64,000 nt of DNA from NCBI RefSeq assembly GCF_020923435.1, contig NZ_CP087263.1:1011970-1075969 (forward strand), written 5' to 3'. Shown in pieces: positions 44,193-53,031 of this stretch (the stretch's first letter is position 1; the number at the start of each line of letters is the position of its first letter). Below the pieces are notes generated by a model that was not told the origin of the DNA, did not search any database, and was given only the letters and a program-made list of their open reading frames with translations. The position numbers and the translations under genes were made by a program. Source of the DNA: Brevibacillus humidisoli. Lineage in GTDB: Bacteria > Bacillota > Bacilli > Brevibacillales > Brevibacillaceae.

Positions 44193-45476
44193 ATGTCGAA
44201 GATAAAAGTGGAATCAGTGACCAAAATCTTTGGCCGCCATCCGGAAAAGGCGATTGAGTTGTTGGAAAAAGGGTGGGGCAAACAAAAAATCGTCGAGGAG
44301 ACCGGGATGACGGTTGGCGTGAACCAGGCGAGCTTTGAGGTAAAGGCCGGTGAGATCTTTGTGATCATGGGTCTGTCCGGCAGCGGGAAATCTACCTTGG
44401 TACGCTTGTTTAACCGACTGATCGAGCCTACCGCGGGCCGTATCTTGATCGATGGGGAAGATATCGTCAAGATGAACCCGGAGCAGCTCCGCAACGTACG
44501 GCGGAAGAAGCTGAGCATGGTATTTCAGCGATTTGCCCTGTTTCCCCACCGGACCGTACTGGAAAACGTGGAGTACGGACTGGAGGTTCAGGGGATTGAG
44601 AAACAAGCCCGTCAGACCAAGGCCAAAGAGGCACTCGCCCTCGTCGGTCTGAAAGGCTGGGAAAGCAGCTATCCGGACCAGTTGAGCGGCGGTATGCAGC
44701 AGCGGGTAGGATTGGCGCGAGCACTGGCCAACGACCCTGACGTGCTGCTGATGGACGAGGCGTTCAGCGCACTCGACCCGCTGATCCGCAAAGACATGCA
44801 GGATGAATTGTTGGAACTTCAAGAAACGATGCAGAAAACGATCGTTTTTATTACGCACGATTTGGATGAAGCGTTGAAACTAGGTGATCGAATCGCTTTG
44901 ATGAAAGACGGTTCCATCCAACAAATCGGCACACCGGAAGAGATTTTGACCAACCCGGCAAACGAATACGTGGAACGGTTTGTCGTAGATGTCGATCTAT
45001 CCAAGGTACTTACCGCTGAGCGTGTGATGAAGCGTGCCGAGACCATCACACTGGACAAGGGGCCGCGGGTGGCCATGCAGATGATGCGGGATCGCGGGGT
45101 GTCCAGCCTGTTTGTGGTAGACAAGAAGAAATCTCTTCTGGGTGTACTAACGGCTGATGCGGTGAAAAAAGCACATTCAGAAGAGGTCTCTTTGGAGACA
45201 GTGATGGAAACGGATGTCCTGGTTGTGGAACCAAATCGGATACTGCATGAGATGTTTGACCTCGTTGCGTTTTCGCAGTTCCCGGTGGCAGTAGTGGGAG
45301 AAAACCGCCGTCTGCTGGGGGTTGTGGTCAAAGGAGCGGTGCTCGGCAGTCTCGCGGGGAAGACCGAAGAAGAATTCAACATGGAGGTTCAGGCAGTCAA
45401 TCAAGACAGCGATACCGAAACACAGGTTGACAGCGATGTCTCTGCTTCGCCTCAGGAGGTGAAGCGCAGTGGGTAG
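44193..45476 (+). CDS. opuAA: Glycine betaine ABC transporter, ATP-binding protein
   Basis: Energises uptake of the osmoprotectant glycine betaine. 427 aa from ATG 44193 (GGGAGGTGAAAGC). N-terminal 50 residues are typical of OpuAA/ProV (KIFGRHPEKAIELLEKGWGKQKIVEETG). Walker A GLSGSGKSTLVRL, signature LSGGMQQRVGLARAL, Walker B VLLMDEAFSALDP. Two CBS domains follow (about residues 280-395), which in OpuA sense ionic strength. An acidic tail ends the protein. Overlaps opuAB by 8 bp. Confidence 0.95.
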   Translation: MSKIKVESVTKIFGRHPEKAIELLEKGWGKQKIVEETGMTVGVNQASFEVKAGEIFVIMGLSGSGKSTLVRLFNRLIEPTAGRILIDGEDIVKMNPEQLRNVRRKKLSMVFQRFALFPHRTVLENVEYGLEVQGIEKQARQTKAKEALALVGLKGWESSYPDQLSGGMQQRVGLARALANDPDVLLMDEAFSALDPLIRKDMQDELLELQETMQKTIVFITHDLDEALKLGDRIALMKDGSIQQIGTPEEILTNPANEYVERFVVDVDLSKVLTAERVMKRAETITLDKGPRVAMQMMRDRGVSSLFVVDKKKSLLGVLTADAVKKAHSEEVSLETVMETDVLVVEPNRILHEMFDLVAFSQFPVAVVGENRRLLGVVVKGAVLGSLAGKTEEEFNMEVQAVNQDSDTETQVDSDVSASPQEVKRSG

Positions 45477-46323
45477 TCTATTGCCGAAGCTGCCGTTGGA
45501 TGTGTGGATTGACGCATTGGTAGACGGCATGCAGGACTCGCTGGAAGGGCTGTTTGACCTGATTGGCGCCATCATCGGTACGACAGTTGATGGCCTGGAA
45601 TTCGGGTTAACCTACTTTCCGTCTTGGGTCTACATAATTCTCTTCACTGCCATTGCATGGCTGATCAGTACCCGTTCCATCGCACTGTTTACCTTGATCG
45701 GTCTATTTCTGATCGATAACCTCGGATACTGGGAAAACACGATGTTCACACTGGCACTGGTGCTAACTTCTGCCCTTATATCCATCATTGTCGGCATTCC
45801 GCTTGGCATTCTCTGCGGTAAAAGTGACAGAACACAGCAAATCGTCACACCTGTTCTCGACTTCATGCAGACGATGCCTGCATTCGTCTATCTGATACCG
45901 GCGGTCACCTTTTTTAGTCTTGGTGCCGTACCAGGTGTCATCGCGTCGGTAATCTTTGCCATGCCGCCGACGATACGCCTGACTAACCTGGGGATTCGCC
46001 AGGTGCCGAAAGACCTGGTAGAGGCGGCCGATTCATTCGGTTCGACAGGCGGACAGAAGCTGGTGAAGGTACAGCTTCCGATGGCCAAGGCGACGATCAT
46101 GGCCGGGATCAACCAGAGCATCATGCTCAGTCTGTCGATGGTGGTCATCGCCTCGATGATCGGGGCAAAAGGACTTGGAGCAGACGTGTATCGAGCTGTC
46201 ACCCAGCTGAAAATAGGGGAGGGGTTCGAAGCCGGACTGGCCATTGTCATCCTGGCAATCATGCTGGATCGGCTTACCCAATATATAGGAAATCAAAAAG
46301 AATCGAGGGGGAGAGTATCTTGA
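45469..46323 (+). CDS. opuAB: Glycine betaine ABC transporter, permease
   Basis: 284 aa from GTG 45469 behind AGGAGGTGAAGCGCA inside the opuAA 3' end. About seven membrane helices and the EAA-type loop VPKDLVEAADSFGSTGGQKLVKVQLPMA that contacts the ATPase. ProW-like. The stop overlaps the TTG start of opuAC. Confidence 0.94.
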   Translation: MGSLLPKLPLDVWIDALVDGMQDSLEGLFDLIGAIIGTTVDGLEFGLTYFPSWVYIILFTAIAWLISTRSIALFTLIGLFLIDNLGYWENTMFTLALVLTSALISIIVGIPLGILCGKSDRTQQIVTPVLDFMQTMPAFVYLIPAVTFFSLGAVPGVIASVIFAMPPTIRLTNLGIRQVPKDLVEAADSFGSTGGQKLVKVQLPMAKATIMAGINQSIMLSLSMVVIASMIGAKGLGADVYRAVTQLKIGEGFEAGLAIVILAIMLDRLTQYIGNQKESRGRVS

Positions 46324-47279
46324 AAAAAACGATGAAACATTCTCTGTTTGCACTGTTAAGTGCTGTACTGCTGGTGGCTGGTTGTGGAAACGGAACCGAA
46401 ACCACCAACACATCCGCCAACAACACGACGTCAGAAAACAACTCGCAGGGGGAAGCGGCTGAACAGCAATCGGAGGCCAAGCCGGTTGGCGAGCTGGTTG
46501 ACTACAAGATTGTCGGGATTGACCCAGGAGCCGGTCTCATGAAATCGACCGCCAAGGTGATTGAAGAATACGGCTTGGAAAAATGGGAGTTGGTTGAAGG
46601 TTCTGGTGCGGCCATGACCGCTGCTCTGAAAGATGCATATGAAGACAAAAAACCGATCATCGTGACCGGTTGGACACCGCACTGGAAATTTTCCAAGTTT
46701 GATCTGAAGTACTTGGAAGACCCGAAAGGGATTTATGGTGCAGCCGAGCAAATCCATACTATCGTGAAAAAAGGCTTGAAAGAGGAGCAGCCGAGCGCGC
46801 ATGCCTTCCTGGACAACTTCTCCTGGGAGCCGTCCGATATGGAAACGGTGATGGTGGAAGTCATGGAAGGAAAAGAGCCCCAACAGGCAGCCAAAGACTG
46901 GATTGCCAACAATGAAGAGAAAGTGAACAAATGGATTGAAGGCGTGGAGCCAGTCGACGGCGCTACCATTACCCTTGGTTATGTGGCGTGGGATTCCGAG
47001 ATTGCCAGCACCAACGTGGTGAAGGCAGTGTTGGAAGACAAGCTGGGTTACAAAGTAGAGATGAGTCAGGTGGAAGCTGGACCGATGTGGGTTGGTGTGG
47101 CAGAAGGCGATCTGGATGCTATCGTGGCTGCATGGCTGCCGACCACGCATGCCGACTACTACAAAGAATACGAAGGCAAGTTTGAGGATCTCGGTCCCAA
47201 CTTGGACGGCACAAAAATCGGTCTGGTCGTTCCTGCCTACATGGAGATCGATTCGATCGAGGATCTGAAAGCAGAATAA
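46320..47279 (+). CDS. opuAC: Glycine betaine-binding lipoprotein
   Basis: 319 aa from TTG 46320 (GAGGGGGAGAGTATC). Lipobox LLVAGC near residue 22, a Thr/Asn/Glu-rich linker, then the OpuAC/ProX ligand-binding domain: KKPIIVTGWTPHWKFSKFDLKYLEDPKG and VAEGDLDAIVAAWLPTTHADYYKEYEG, holding Trp residues that form the betaine aromatic box. Order OpuAC last is as in B. subtilis. The operon's terminator was split by the IS insertion. Confidence 0.95.
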   Translation: MKKTMKHSLFALLSAVLLVAGCGNGTETTNTSANNTTSENNSQGEAAEQQSEAKPVGELVDYKIVGIDPGAGLMKSTAKVIEEYGLEKWELVEGSGAAMTAALKDAYEDKKPIIVTGWTPHWKFSKFDLKYLEDPKGIYGAAEQIHTIVKKGLKEEQPSAHAFLDNFSWEPSDMETVMVEVMEGKEPQQAAKDWIANNEEKVNKWIEGVEPVDGATITLGYVAWDSEIASTNVVKAVLEDKLGYKVEMSQVEAGPMWVGVAEGDLDAIVAAWLPTTHADYYKEYEGKFEDLGPNLDGTKIGLVVPAYMEIDSIEDLKAE

Positions 47280-47306
47280 GCAAAGAGCAAACCAGAAGCA
47301 AAGCAA

Positions 47307-47331
47307 AAAGGACGGGTAGATCCCGTCCTTT
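47307..47331. repeat. 25-bp palindromic target duplication, left copy
   Basis: Stem GGACGGG/CCCGTCC with loop TAGAT, flanked by AAA and TTT; identical to 48869-48893. It is the opuA terminator hairpin but the T run beyond three is lost to the IS. Confidence 0.92.
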
Positions 47332-48776
47332 CAGATTGCTGACAAACCCCCTCTCTGCCAGAGCAGAAGTGGGGGTTTGTCGTGAAATATGCAAAAAACT
47401 AAGGTGCCCGTAAGGGCAAATCGCCCTCCATTCCCTTTATTCCAGAGCCAATTGGCCAGCTTTTTTAGATTCATAGCAGCAAAAGCGAGCATCGCCTGCA
47501 TTGTCACTTTTTTCAATCCACGCAAAGTGGTCCAACGCAAACCATGCTTTTCCTTTAAATTAGCAAATACACGCTCAATGGTTTCCTTTCGGCGTGTATA
47601 CAGCCGTTTATTCACTTCTGTATGTCTCAGATGTTCCACTTCTTCCAGATAGTCTGCCCATATATGGCGACTGATACGTTTTACAGCCTCACGGCTTTCC
47701 GTACATTGGAAGCGAAGGGGACAATGGCTACATATCTCAGAATCAGAACGGTACATGCGGTACCCTTCTCGGGTAGTCGTTTCGTAGGACAAAACCTGTC
47801 CGGCAGGACAGATAGAACAATCGAAATATTCATCATACACATAGTCGTGTTTGCGGAAAAAACCTTTCTTCGTGTGAGAGCGGGTATAGGGCATAACAGG
47901 ACGAACGCCTTCGTCCAAGAGATATTTGCTTATGTATGGGGTTTTATATCCGGCATCTACCGCTACGGCATTCGGCTTCCCCACGTTTTCAATCGCTTGT
48001 TCAAACACATTGGTAAACACTTGGCTGTCATGGATGTTGGCGGCTGTAACGACCGCGCTCACGACAAAGCCATGTTCGTCACTTGCGGCATGGAACGAGT
48101 AAGCAAATGTCTGCTCTTTCTCGTTTTTGACAAACCATCCGCTGTCGGGGTCAGTCGTGCTCTGCTTCACCTCCTTCCACTTTGTATCCGACTTTTTTGG
48201 CAACGGCTTTTTTCCATGTTCGATGCGGTCTTGATTCAGTTCATCGTGCAGCTGCTGCTGGTACTTCTTTTGCTCTTCCTGAACCCGCTGCTTGCTGTAC
48301 TTTCTTTTGTTGGCATGGGCCTTGACGTGGGTGGAATCGATGTAGAGGGCAGAAGGATCAACAAAGCCATGACGACATGCTTCTTCGAGAATGCGAGTAA
48401 AAATTTGTTCAAACAAGTCCGTACCTTGAAAACGGCGGACATAGTTTTTTCCGAATGTGGTGAAGTGAGGGATTGGTTGGGTAAAATCGTATCCCAAAAA
48501 CCAACGATAAGCGACATTGGTTTCGATTTCTTTAATCGTTTGGCGCATGGAGCGAATGCCGAACAGATACTGAATAAATACCATTTTGATGAGTACAACG
48601 GGGTCGATACTGGGTCTGCCGTTGTCCGGAGAATACCGATCTTTCACCAAATCGTAGATGAAGGAAAAATCAATGGCTTTTTCGATTTTCCGAACTAAAT
48701 GATCACGAGGAACCAATTCATCCAGTGAAACAACCGATACTTGATAACGGCCTTCGCCCTGTTGTTTCGAAAGCAT
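47331..48776 (-). CDS. IS1182-family transposase
   Basis: 481 aa from ATG 48776 behind AGAGGTGTCATGT. Opens MLSKQQGEGRYQVSVVSLDELVPRDHLVRKIE; N-terminal IS1182 domain with RPSIDPVVLIKMVFIQYLFGIRSMRQTIKEIE, DDE residues in LYIDSTHVKAHANK, AVAVDAGYKTPYISK and ETIERVFANLKEKHG. Appears intact. The last TGA uses TG from the IS terminus and A from the duplicated target, so the stop is created by the insertion site. About 75-80% similar by eye to the partial copy at 1-1037. Confidence 0.95.
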   Translation of the reverse strand: MLSKQQGEGRYQVSVVSLDELVPRDHLVRKIEKAIDFSFIYDLVKDRYSPDNGRPSIDPVVLIKMVFIQYLFGIRSMRQTIKEIETNVAYRWFLGYDFTQPIPHFTTFGKNYVRRFQGTDLFEQIFTRILEEACRHGFVDPSALYIDSTHVKAHANKRKYSKQRVQEEQKKYQQQLHDELNQDRIEHGKKPLPKKSDTKWKEVKQSTTDPDSGWFVKNEKEQTFAYSFHAASDEHGFVVSAVVTAANIHDSQVFTNVFEQAIENVGKPNAVAVDAGYKTPYISKYLLDEGVRPVMPYTRSHTKKGFFRKHDYVYDEYFDCSICPAGQVLSYETTTREGYRMYRSDSEICSHCPLRFQCTESREAVKRISRHIWADYLEEVEHLRHTEVNKRLYTRRKETIERVFANLKEKHGLRWTTLRGLKKVTMQAMLAFAAMNLKKLANWLWNKGNGGRFALTGTLVFCIFHDKPPLLLWQRGGLSAI

Positions 48777-48868
48777 ACATGACACCTCTTGGCAATTATT
48801 TTCCACATACATTATTCTACAAAAAAACGTGTAGACCTTGTACCTTGCGGTACTTTGTCTACACGCTG
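47332..48868 (-). mobile_element. Complete IS1182-family element, 1537 bp
   Basis: Ends are imperfect inverted repeats beginning CAG (CAGATTGCTGACAAA and CAGCGTGTAGACAAA, 11 of 15 identical). Each end carries a hairpin just inside: left GACAAACCCCC/GGGGGTTTGTC (47341-47351 and 47371-47381), right CGTGTAGAC/GTCTACACG (48828-48836 and 48857-48865) with inner GTACC/GGTAC. These could insulate the transposase from outside transcription. Flanked by an exact 25-bp palindromic duplication. Lies in the opuA terminator. Confidence 0.93.
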
Positions 48869-48900
48869 AAAGGACGGGTAGATCCCGTCCTTTTTTTATC
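48869..48900 (+). terminator. 25-bp target duplication, right copy, with T run
   Basis: 48869-48893 repeats 47307-47331 exactly and is followed here by four more Ts and ATC, the original terminator tail of opuAABC. Confidence 0.9.
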
Positions 48901-49040
48901 TCTGCCATTCATCGGGCTTTTCCATCCTTTTTCTTCAAAATTGCGCCATGATTTGTTATGCTGGACATAACGGGAACAACTGTACGGTTATTGGGCTGAA
49001 GATGGGATACACCGATCGAAAACAATAGGGAGGGACAGCC

Positions 49041-49994
49041 ATGCGGATTGTTGTCGTTGGCGGTGGGGCCGTGGGATTATTGCTGGCTGGCCGACTCGCG
49101 ATTGCGGGTCTCCGCGTACAGCTGGTGACACGCGGGGAAGAGCAGGCGAACAAGCTGGCCACGGAACCGTTCAGACTGCAGATGCTGACAGGTAAAGTGG
49201 CGGAGATCAGCGTTGAGACGATATCCTTTGCCGGCAGCTTGCCTGCCGCTGATATCTACTTCCTGGCAGTCAAGCAACCGGCACTGCCGCAGCTGCTGTC
49301 CGCCCTCTCAACGATTCCCCGTTCCGCATGCGTGGTTGCTCTGCAGAACGGCATGGGGCATGATGAACTGCTGGCCACTGTGTTGAAACCGGATCAGCTC
49401 TTGTTTGCTGTAAATACGGAGGGGGTGCGGCGTCATTCGCCAACGTTCGTCGAGCATACTGGACAAGGGTCGCTGCGGATGGGGCCCATGGACAGGCCGG
49501 GTGAACCGGATCGACAGATCAGTCGGTTGATGCGGATGATGCAGGTGGCGGGGATTGACTGTTTGTATGAGCAGGCGATGCGACCGGTGATGTGGCGCAA
49601 GCTGCTTGCCAATGCGCTGATCAATCCGCTAACAGCACTTTATGAAGTGCCAAATGGCGCATTAGTAGAGCACAGGTTCCTGCTAGAACTGATGCGAGTG
49701 TTGTTTTACGAAGCATCTGAAGTGGCCCGAGCAGTCGCTCTGAAAATCACAGATGTCGATTGGCAGGATATTTTGACAATTTGCCGAAATACTTCCCGAA
49801 ACCAATCATCGATGCTGCAGGATTTGTTGAGCGGTAGGCAGACCGAGATTGAGTCAATCAACGGTTATATCATGCGAACGAGCAAGCGGTACGGGATTGC
49901 CGTACCCGCGCATGAGGCGCTTTATCGGTCAATCCTCTTGAAAACGAGTCTTCGGCAGGCGAGGAGAGAGGCTTTCGATGACCATTCTAGCTAA
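49041..49994 (+). CDS. panE: 2-dehydropantoate 2-reductase
   Basis: NADPH-dependent reduction of ketopantoate to pantoate for coenzyme A synthesis. 317 aa, AGGGAGGGACAGCC upstream. Rossmann motif VVGGGAVGLLLAGRLA, LAVKQPALPQLL, ALQNGMGH (catalytic region) and WRKLLANALINPLTALYEVPNG with the catalytic Lys. B. subtilis ylbQ has the same place before bshC. Overlaps the DUF3397 gene by 17 bp. Confidence 0.9.
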   Translation: MRIVVVGGGAVGLLLAGRLAIAGLRVQLVTRGEEQANKLATEPFRLQMLTGKVAEISVETISFAGSLPAADIYFLAVKQPALPQLLSALSTIPRSACVVALQNGMGHDELLATVLKPDQLLFAVNTEGVRRHSPTFVEHTGQGSLRMGPMDRPGEPDRQISRLMRMMQVAGIDCLYEQAMRPVMWRKLLANALINPLTALYEVPNGALVEHRFLLELMRVLFYEASEVARAVALKITDVDWQDILTICRNTSRNQSSMLQDLLSGRQTEIESINGYIMRTSKRYGIAVPAHEALYRSILLKTSLRQARREAFDDHSS

Positions 49995-50364
49995 TCTGTG
50001 GGGACTAATGATTGTTTTGCCGTTTTTCGGCTTTATACTGGTGTATGTCGTACTGCGTCTTTGGACCAAAGACCGACGGAAGTCCCTGTACTGGTCGTTA
50101 AATGTAACCAATATATTTTTGATCGAAGCGGTCGTTGTCTTCTATGCTGAGATATGGCCTCAAGCCGTGTCGGCATGGTGGTGGATCGTACTGCTTTTTC
50201 TATCATTGGCCTCGTTGCTGGGCTGGTTGCAGCTCCGCCTGCGCGGAAAGCTTTCCCTTGTCAAAATCGGGTTCTCCACTTGGAGACTTTCATTTGTCAT
50301 TTTGTGTTTTGCGTACTTCTTGTTGTTTACAACAGGAATCTGGAAACAGATGCAGGTGGGATGA
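49978..50364 (+). CDS. DUF3397 membrane protein
   Basis: 128 aa with four hydrophobic helices; ATG 49978 within the panE 3' end, behind GAGGAGAGAGG. DUF3397 proteins are small Firmicute membrane proteins of unknown role that lie near bshC, as here. Likely translationally coupled to panE. Confidence 0.75.
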   Translation: MTILANLWGLMIVLPFFGFILVYVVLRLWTKDRRKSLYWSLNVTNIFLIEAVVVFYAEIWPQAVSAWWWIVLLFLSLASLLGWLQLRLRGKLSLVKIGFSTWRLSFVILCFAYFLLFTTGIWKQMQVG

Positions 50365-50434
50365 TCCGTTTTGATCGAAACGGGGGAATCCCTTCAACAC
50401 CTCTGACAAAACAAAGTTGAAAGAAGGTGAAGTG

Positions 50435-50992
50435 ATGCGGCTGCCGATTGAAGCGATTGGTCAAAAAATTCGCACGATCCGCAAGGAAAAGGGGTATACA
50501 CTGGAAATTCTTGCAGTGAAAACCGGCCTCAGCAAGGGACTTCTCAGTCAAGTGGAGCGGGGGATTTCCCAACCGTCTCTCGATTCGCTGTGGAAGATTA
50601 CCAGAGCATTGGAAGCCTCGCTGGTCCACTTCTTCGAAGATGTCGACCAGAAGCACGTGCATCTGATCCGCAGGAAAGATCGACGTCAACTGCTGTTTCC
50701 TCACTCCAGCGGCATGTACTCACTGCTGGCGACTGGTGGCAAAGCAAAGCTGGGGATGATGCAAGTAAGGCTGATGCCGGGAGAACAGACCCGGGATCAG
50801 TTTGTGCAGGCGGAAGGAGAAGAGTGCCTGTTCGTGATGAAGGGGAAGATATCTGTCTATGTGGGCGATGACGTATTTCAACTGGAACCGGAAGACAGTT
50901 TGTACTTCGACAGTTCTCAACCACATGTGGTAGCCAACGAAGGAGAAGAGGAAGCGGTTATCCTGTGGGCACTGACGCCCCCGCAGTTTTAA
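50435..50992 (+). CDS. XRE-family regulator with cupin domain
   Basis: 185 aa from ATG 50435 (GAAGGTGAAGTG). N-terminal HTH (IGQKIRTIRKEKGYTLEILAVKTGLSKGLLSQVERGISQPSLDSLWKIT) and C-terminal cupin (LMPGEQTRDQFVQAEGEECLFVMKGKISVYVGDDVFQLEPEDSLYFDSSQPHVVANEG). This fusion is widespread as single-domain metabolite-sensing repressors (PuuR, SinR-like). Ligand unknown; no neighbouring catabolic operon indicates a target. A short terminator-like hairpin follows near 51015-51050. Confidence 0.85.
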   Translation: MRLPIEAIGQKIRTIRKEKGYTLEILAVKTGLSKGLLSQVERGISQPSLDSLWKITRALEASLVHFFEDVDQKHVHLIRRKDRRQLLFPHSSGMYSLLATGGKAKLGMMQVRLMPGEQTRDQFVQAEGEECLFVMKGKISVYVGDDVFQLEPEDSLYFDSSQPHVVANEGEEEAVILWALTPPQF

Positions 50993-51110
50993 CATCCTTT
51001 CACTGATTATCAATGTGCAGAACAGCCGATTTCAGCCGGTTGTTCTGTTTTTCGTTTAAAGACAGCGTGCTATAATGCTATAAGGTGACGGAGAAGGAAG
51101 GAACAGACTT

Positions 51111-52742
51111 ATGTTATTTGAAAGCATTTCACTACCAGTCGCCAATCGGCTGACCGAAGATTTTCTTGCGGGCAACCCGCAGGTAGGGCGTTTGTTCACG
51201 TACCAGCCATTTCAACTCTCGTCATACCGGGAGCGTTTGTCGTGGCTTGAGCAGCGGGAGTACCCGCATCGTGACAGACTTGCCGCCGGGCTTATGGAGT
51301 ACAACCGCCGGATCGGCAATCACTCTGCCGCGATGGCTGCGATAGAAAAACTGCAACAACCTCATACATACGTGATCATTGGCGGGCAGCAGCCGGGCGT
51401 GCTGACGGGGCCGCTCTATACCGTCCACAAAGCGATCAGCCTGATGCATACGGCTCGTCGTTTGACAGCCAAGCTGGGGACAGAGGTGGTTCCTGTATTC
51501 TGGATCGCGGGAGAAGATCATGATTTGGACGAGATGAATCACGTCTACCTTCCTGTTGCAGGAGATCGTCTGGAGAAAAGGAAACTGCCGTTATCCGTAC
51601 GCGGCCGGGTATCAGCCAGTATGCTCCCGGTAGAGCGACAGTCGATGATTCGCTTTGCCGAGTCTTTTTTTGCCGAGCACGCAGAAACTCCCTACACGGA
51701 TGATTTGCGGCAACTGGTACGGCATGCGGCAGAGCAATCAGACACGCTATCCGACTGGTTCGCTCGTCTGATGGCGCACTTGTTCGGCAAACATGGCTTA
51801 ATTCTGGTGGAATCCTCGCTGCCATTTGTACGGGAATTGGAACAGCCGGTTTTCCGGGACGTACTGCTCAATAATGAACGGATCGCTGCCGTGCTGCGAG
51901 CGGCCGAAACCCAGATTCGAGGTCTTGGCTATCCACCACAGTTGGAACTGGATGAGACCCAAGCACACCTCTTCCTCTACGAAAATGGAGAGCGGCAAGC
52001 CCTTCACCGCAGCGGGGACCAGTTTTCTCTCAAGGATGGGCGACTTCTGTTTAGCCGGGAGGAGCTGTTGGCACGGCTTGAGGAATATCCCGATCAGTTT
52101 AGCGCAAACGTAGTCACTCGTCCTTTGATGCAAGAGCGTTTGTTTCCCACACTTGCCTTTATCGGAGGGTCCAGTGAGGTTGCATACTGGGCGTTTTACC
52201 GGGAATACTTCAGCCAGTTTGGCTGCGAGATGCCTGTCGTGCAGCCCCGGACCTCGATCACATTTCTGGATGGAGCTGTGAGCCGTATCCTTGAAGGGTT
52301 CGGCCTCAGTCCGGAAGAGGCGCTACGTGACCTAAAGGGATGGAAGCAGCGGTGGATAGACGGGTTGCCGCCGATAGGCGTTGGCGAACGCTTTGAGCAA
52401 GCCCGGCGTTCTATTTCCCAGTTGTACCAACCACTGGTTGACGAAGTGAGTCAAATCGATCCAGGGCTTAGCAAGCTGGCTGACAAAAATCTGAATATCC
52501 TGTTGGACCAGGTTCGTTTCCTGCAGCGGCGGACAGAGAGCAGTATTCTCGCCAAACATGAGACATCGGTAAAACGAATAGAGCGGATTGAAGCTGAACT
52601 CCAGCCGTTTGGCACCTTGCAAGAGCGGACGTACAATGTATTCAGCTATCTCAACAAATACGGACTTGATCTGCTTGATCGGCTGGTGGATGCTGACCTG
52701 CCATTTGATGCGACGCACAAGCTGATCTACCTCCAAGGATGA
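51111..52742 (+). CDS. bshC: Bacillithiol synthase, cysteine-adding enzyme
   Basis: Adds cysteine to glucosaminyl malate, the last step of bacillithiol synthesis. 543 aa, GAGAAGGAAGGAACAGACTT upstream. Family segments: VIIGGQQPGVLTGPLYTVHKAISLMHTARRL, VPVFWIAGEDHDLDEMNH, and FIGGSSEVAYWAFYREYFSQF; a C-terminal coiled coil (VRFLQRRTESSILAKHETSVKRIERIEAELQPFG). Normally just upstream of mraZ; here a 4-kb block intervenes. Confidence 0.95.
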   Translation: MLFESISLPVANRLTEDFLAGNPQVGRLFTYQPFQLSSYRERLSWLEQREYPHRDRLAAGLMEYNRRIGNHSAAMAAIEKLQQPHTYVIIGGQQPGVLTGPLYTVHKAISLMHTARRLTAKLGTEVVPVFWIAGEDHDLDEMNHVYLPVAGDRLEKRKLPLSVRGRVSASMLPVERQSMIRFAESFFAEHAETPYTDDLRQLVRHAAEQSDTLSDWFARLMAHLFGKHGLILVESSLPFVRELEQPVFRDVLLNNERIAAVLRAAETQIRGLGYPPQLELDETQAHLFLYENGERQALHRSGDQFSLKDGRLLFSREELLARLEEYPDQFSANVVTRPLMQERLFPTLAFIGGSSEVAYWAFYREYFSQFGCEMPVVQPRTSITFLDGAVSRILEGFGLSPEEALRDLKGWKQRWIDGLPPIGVGERFEQARRSISQLYQPLVDEVSQIDPGLSKLADKNLNILLDQVRFLQRRTESSILAKHETSVKRIERIEAELQPFGTLQERTYNVFSYLNKYGLDLLDRLVDADLPFDATHKLIYLQG

Positions 52743-52797
52743 AGAACAAGGGCCACCTCATCGTCTATCTTGCTGACGATAGGTGGCCCTTGTTCTT
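52742..52797 (+). terminator. Long hairpin after bshC
   Basis: A 17-bp perfect outer stem (52742-52758 with 52781-52797) and a 6-bp inner stem ATCGTC/GACGAT separated by one bulged base; the T run after it is poor (TGTTCTTGTG). Likely a terminator shared by the convergent genes. Confidence 0.65.
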
Positions 52798-52914
52798 GTG
52801 AAAGGAACAGTATTGCAAAACTGGTTGGGTTCTTGATGTATCATTTTCACCGTATCTTCCACACGTATGTGAAGGAATCCGCAGCGGAGTACATACGGTA
52901 GAGGAGATTGGCCA

Positions 52915-53031
52915 ATGCGGCGTACGATCTCCTTCATTCGGATGCAAGAACTGTCGATGTCCCTATTCAACCAAGATCAGCGACAAGGCACGCAACGCTA
53001 TTATAATCCCTATCTCCGACTCCTCCGATGA
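52915..53031 (+). CDS. Possible small peptide, 38 aa
   Basis: ATG 52915 with GAGGAGATTGGCCA upstream encodes a basic peptide beginning MRRTISFIRMQELSMS and ending LRLLR; the stop overlaps the 3' end of the YjeH-like pseudogene on the other strand. Only the ribosome-binding site supports it. Low confidence. Confidence 0.25.
   Translation: MRRTISFIRMQELSMSLFNQDQRQGTQRYYNPYLRLLR

Noticed and set aside
47622-48698. Long open frame (358 codons) opposite the transposase
   Set aside because: It is the codon-register mirror of the transposase gene, has no ribosome-binding site, and the partial IS copy shows the same kind of mirror frame.
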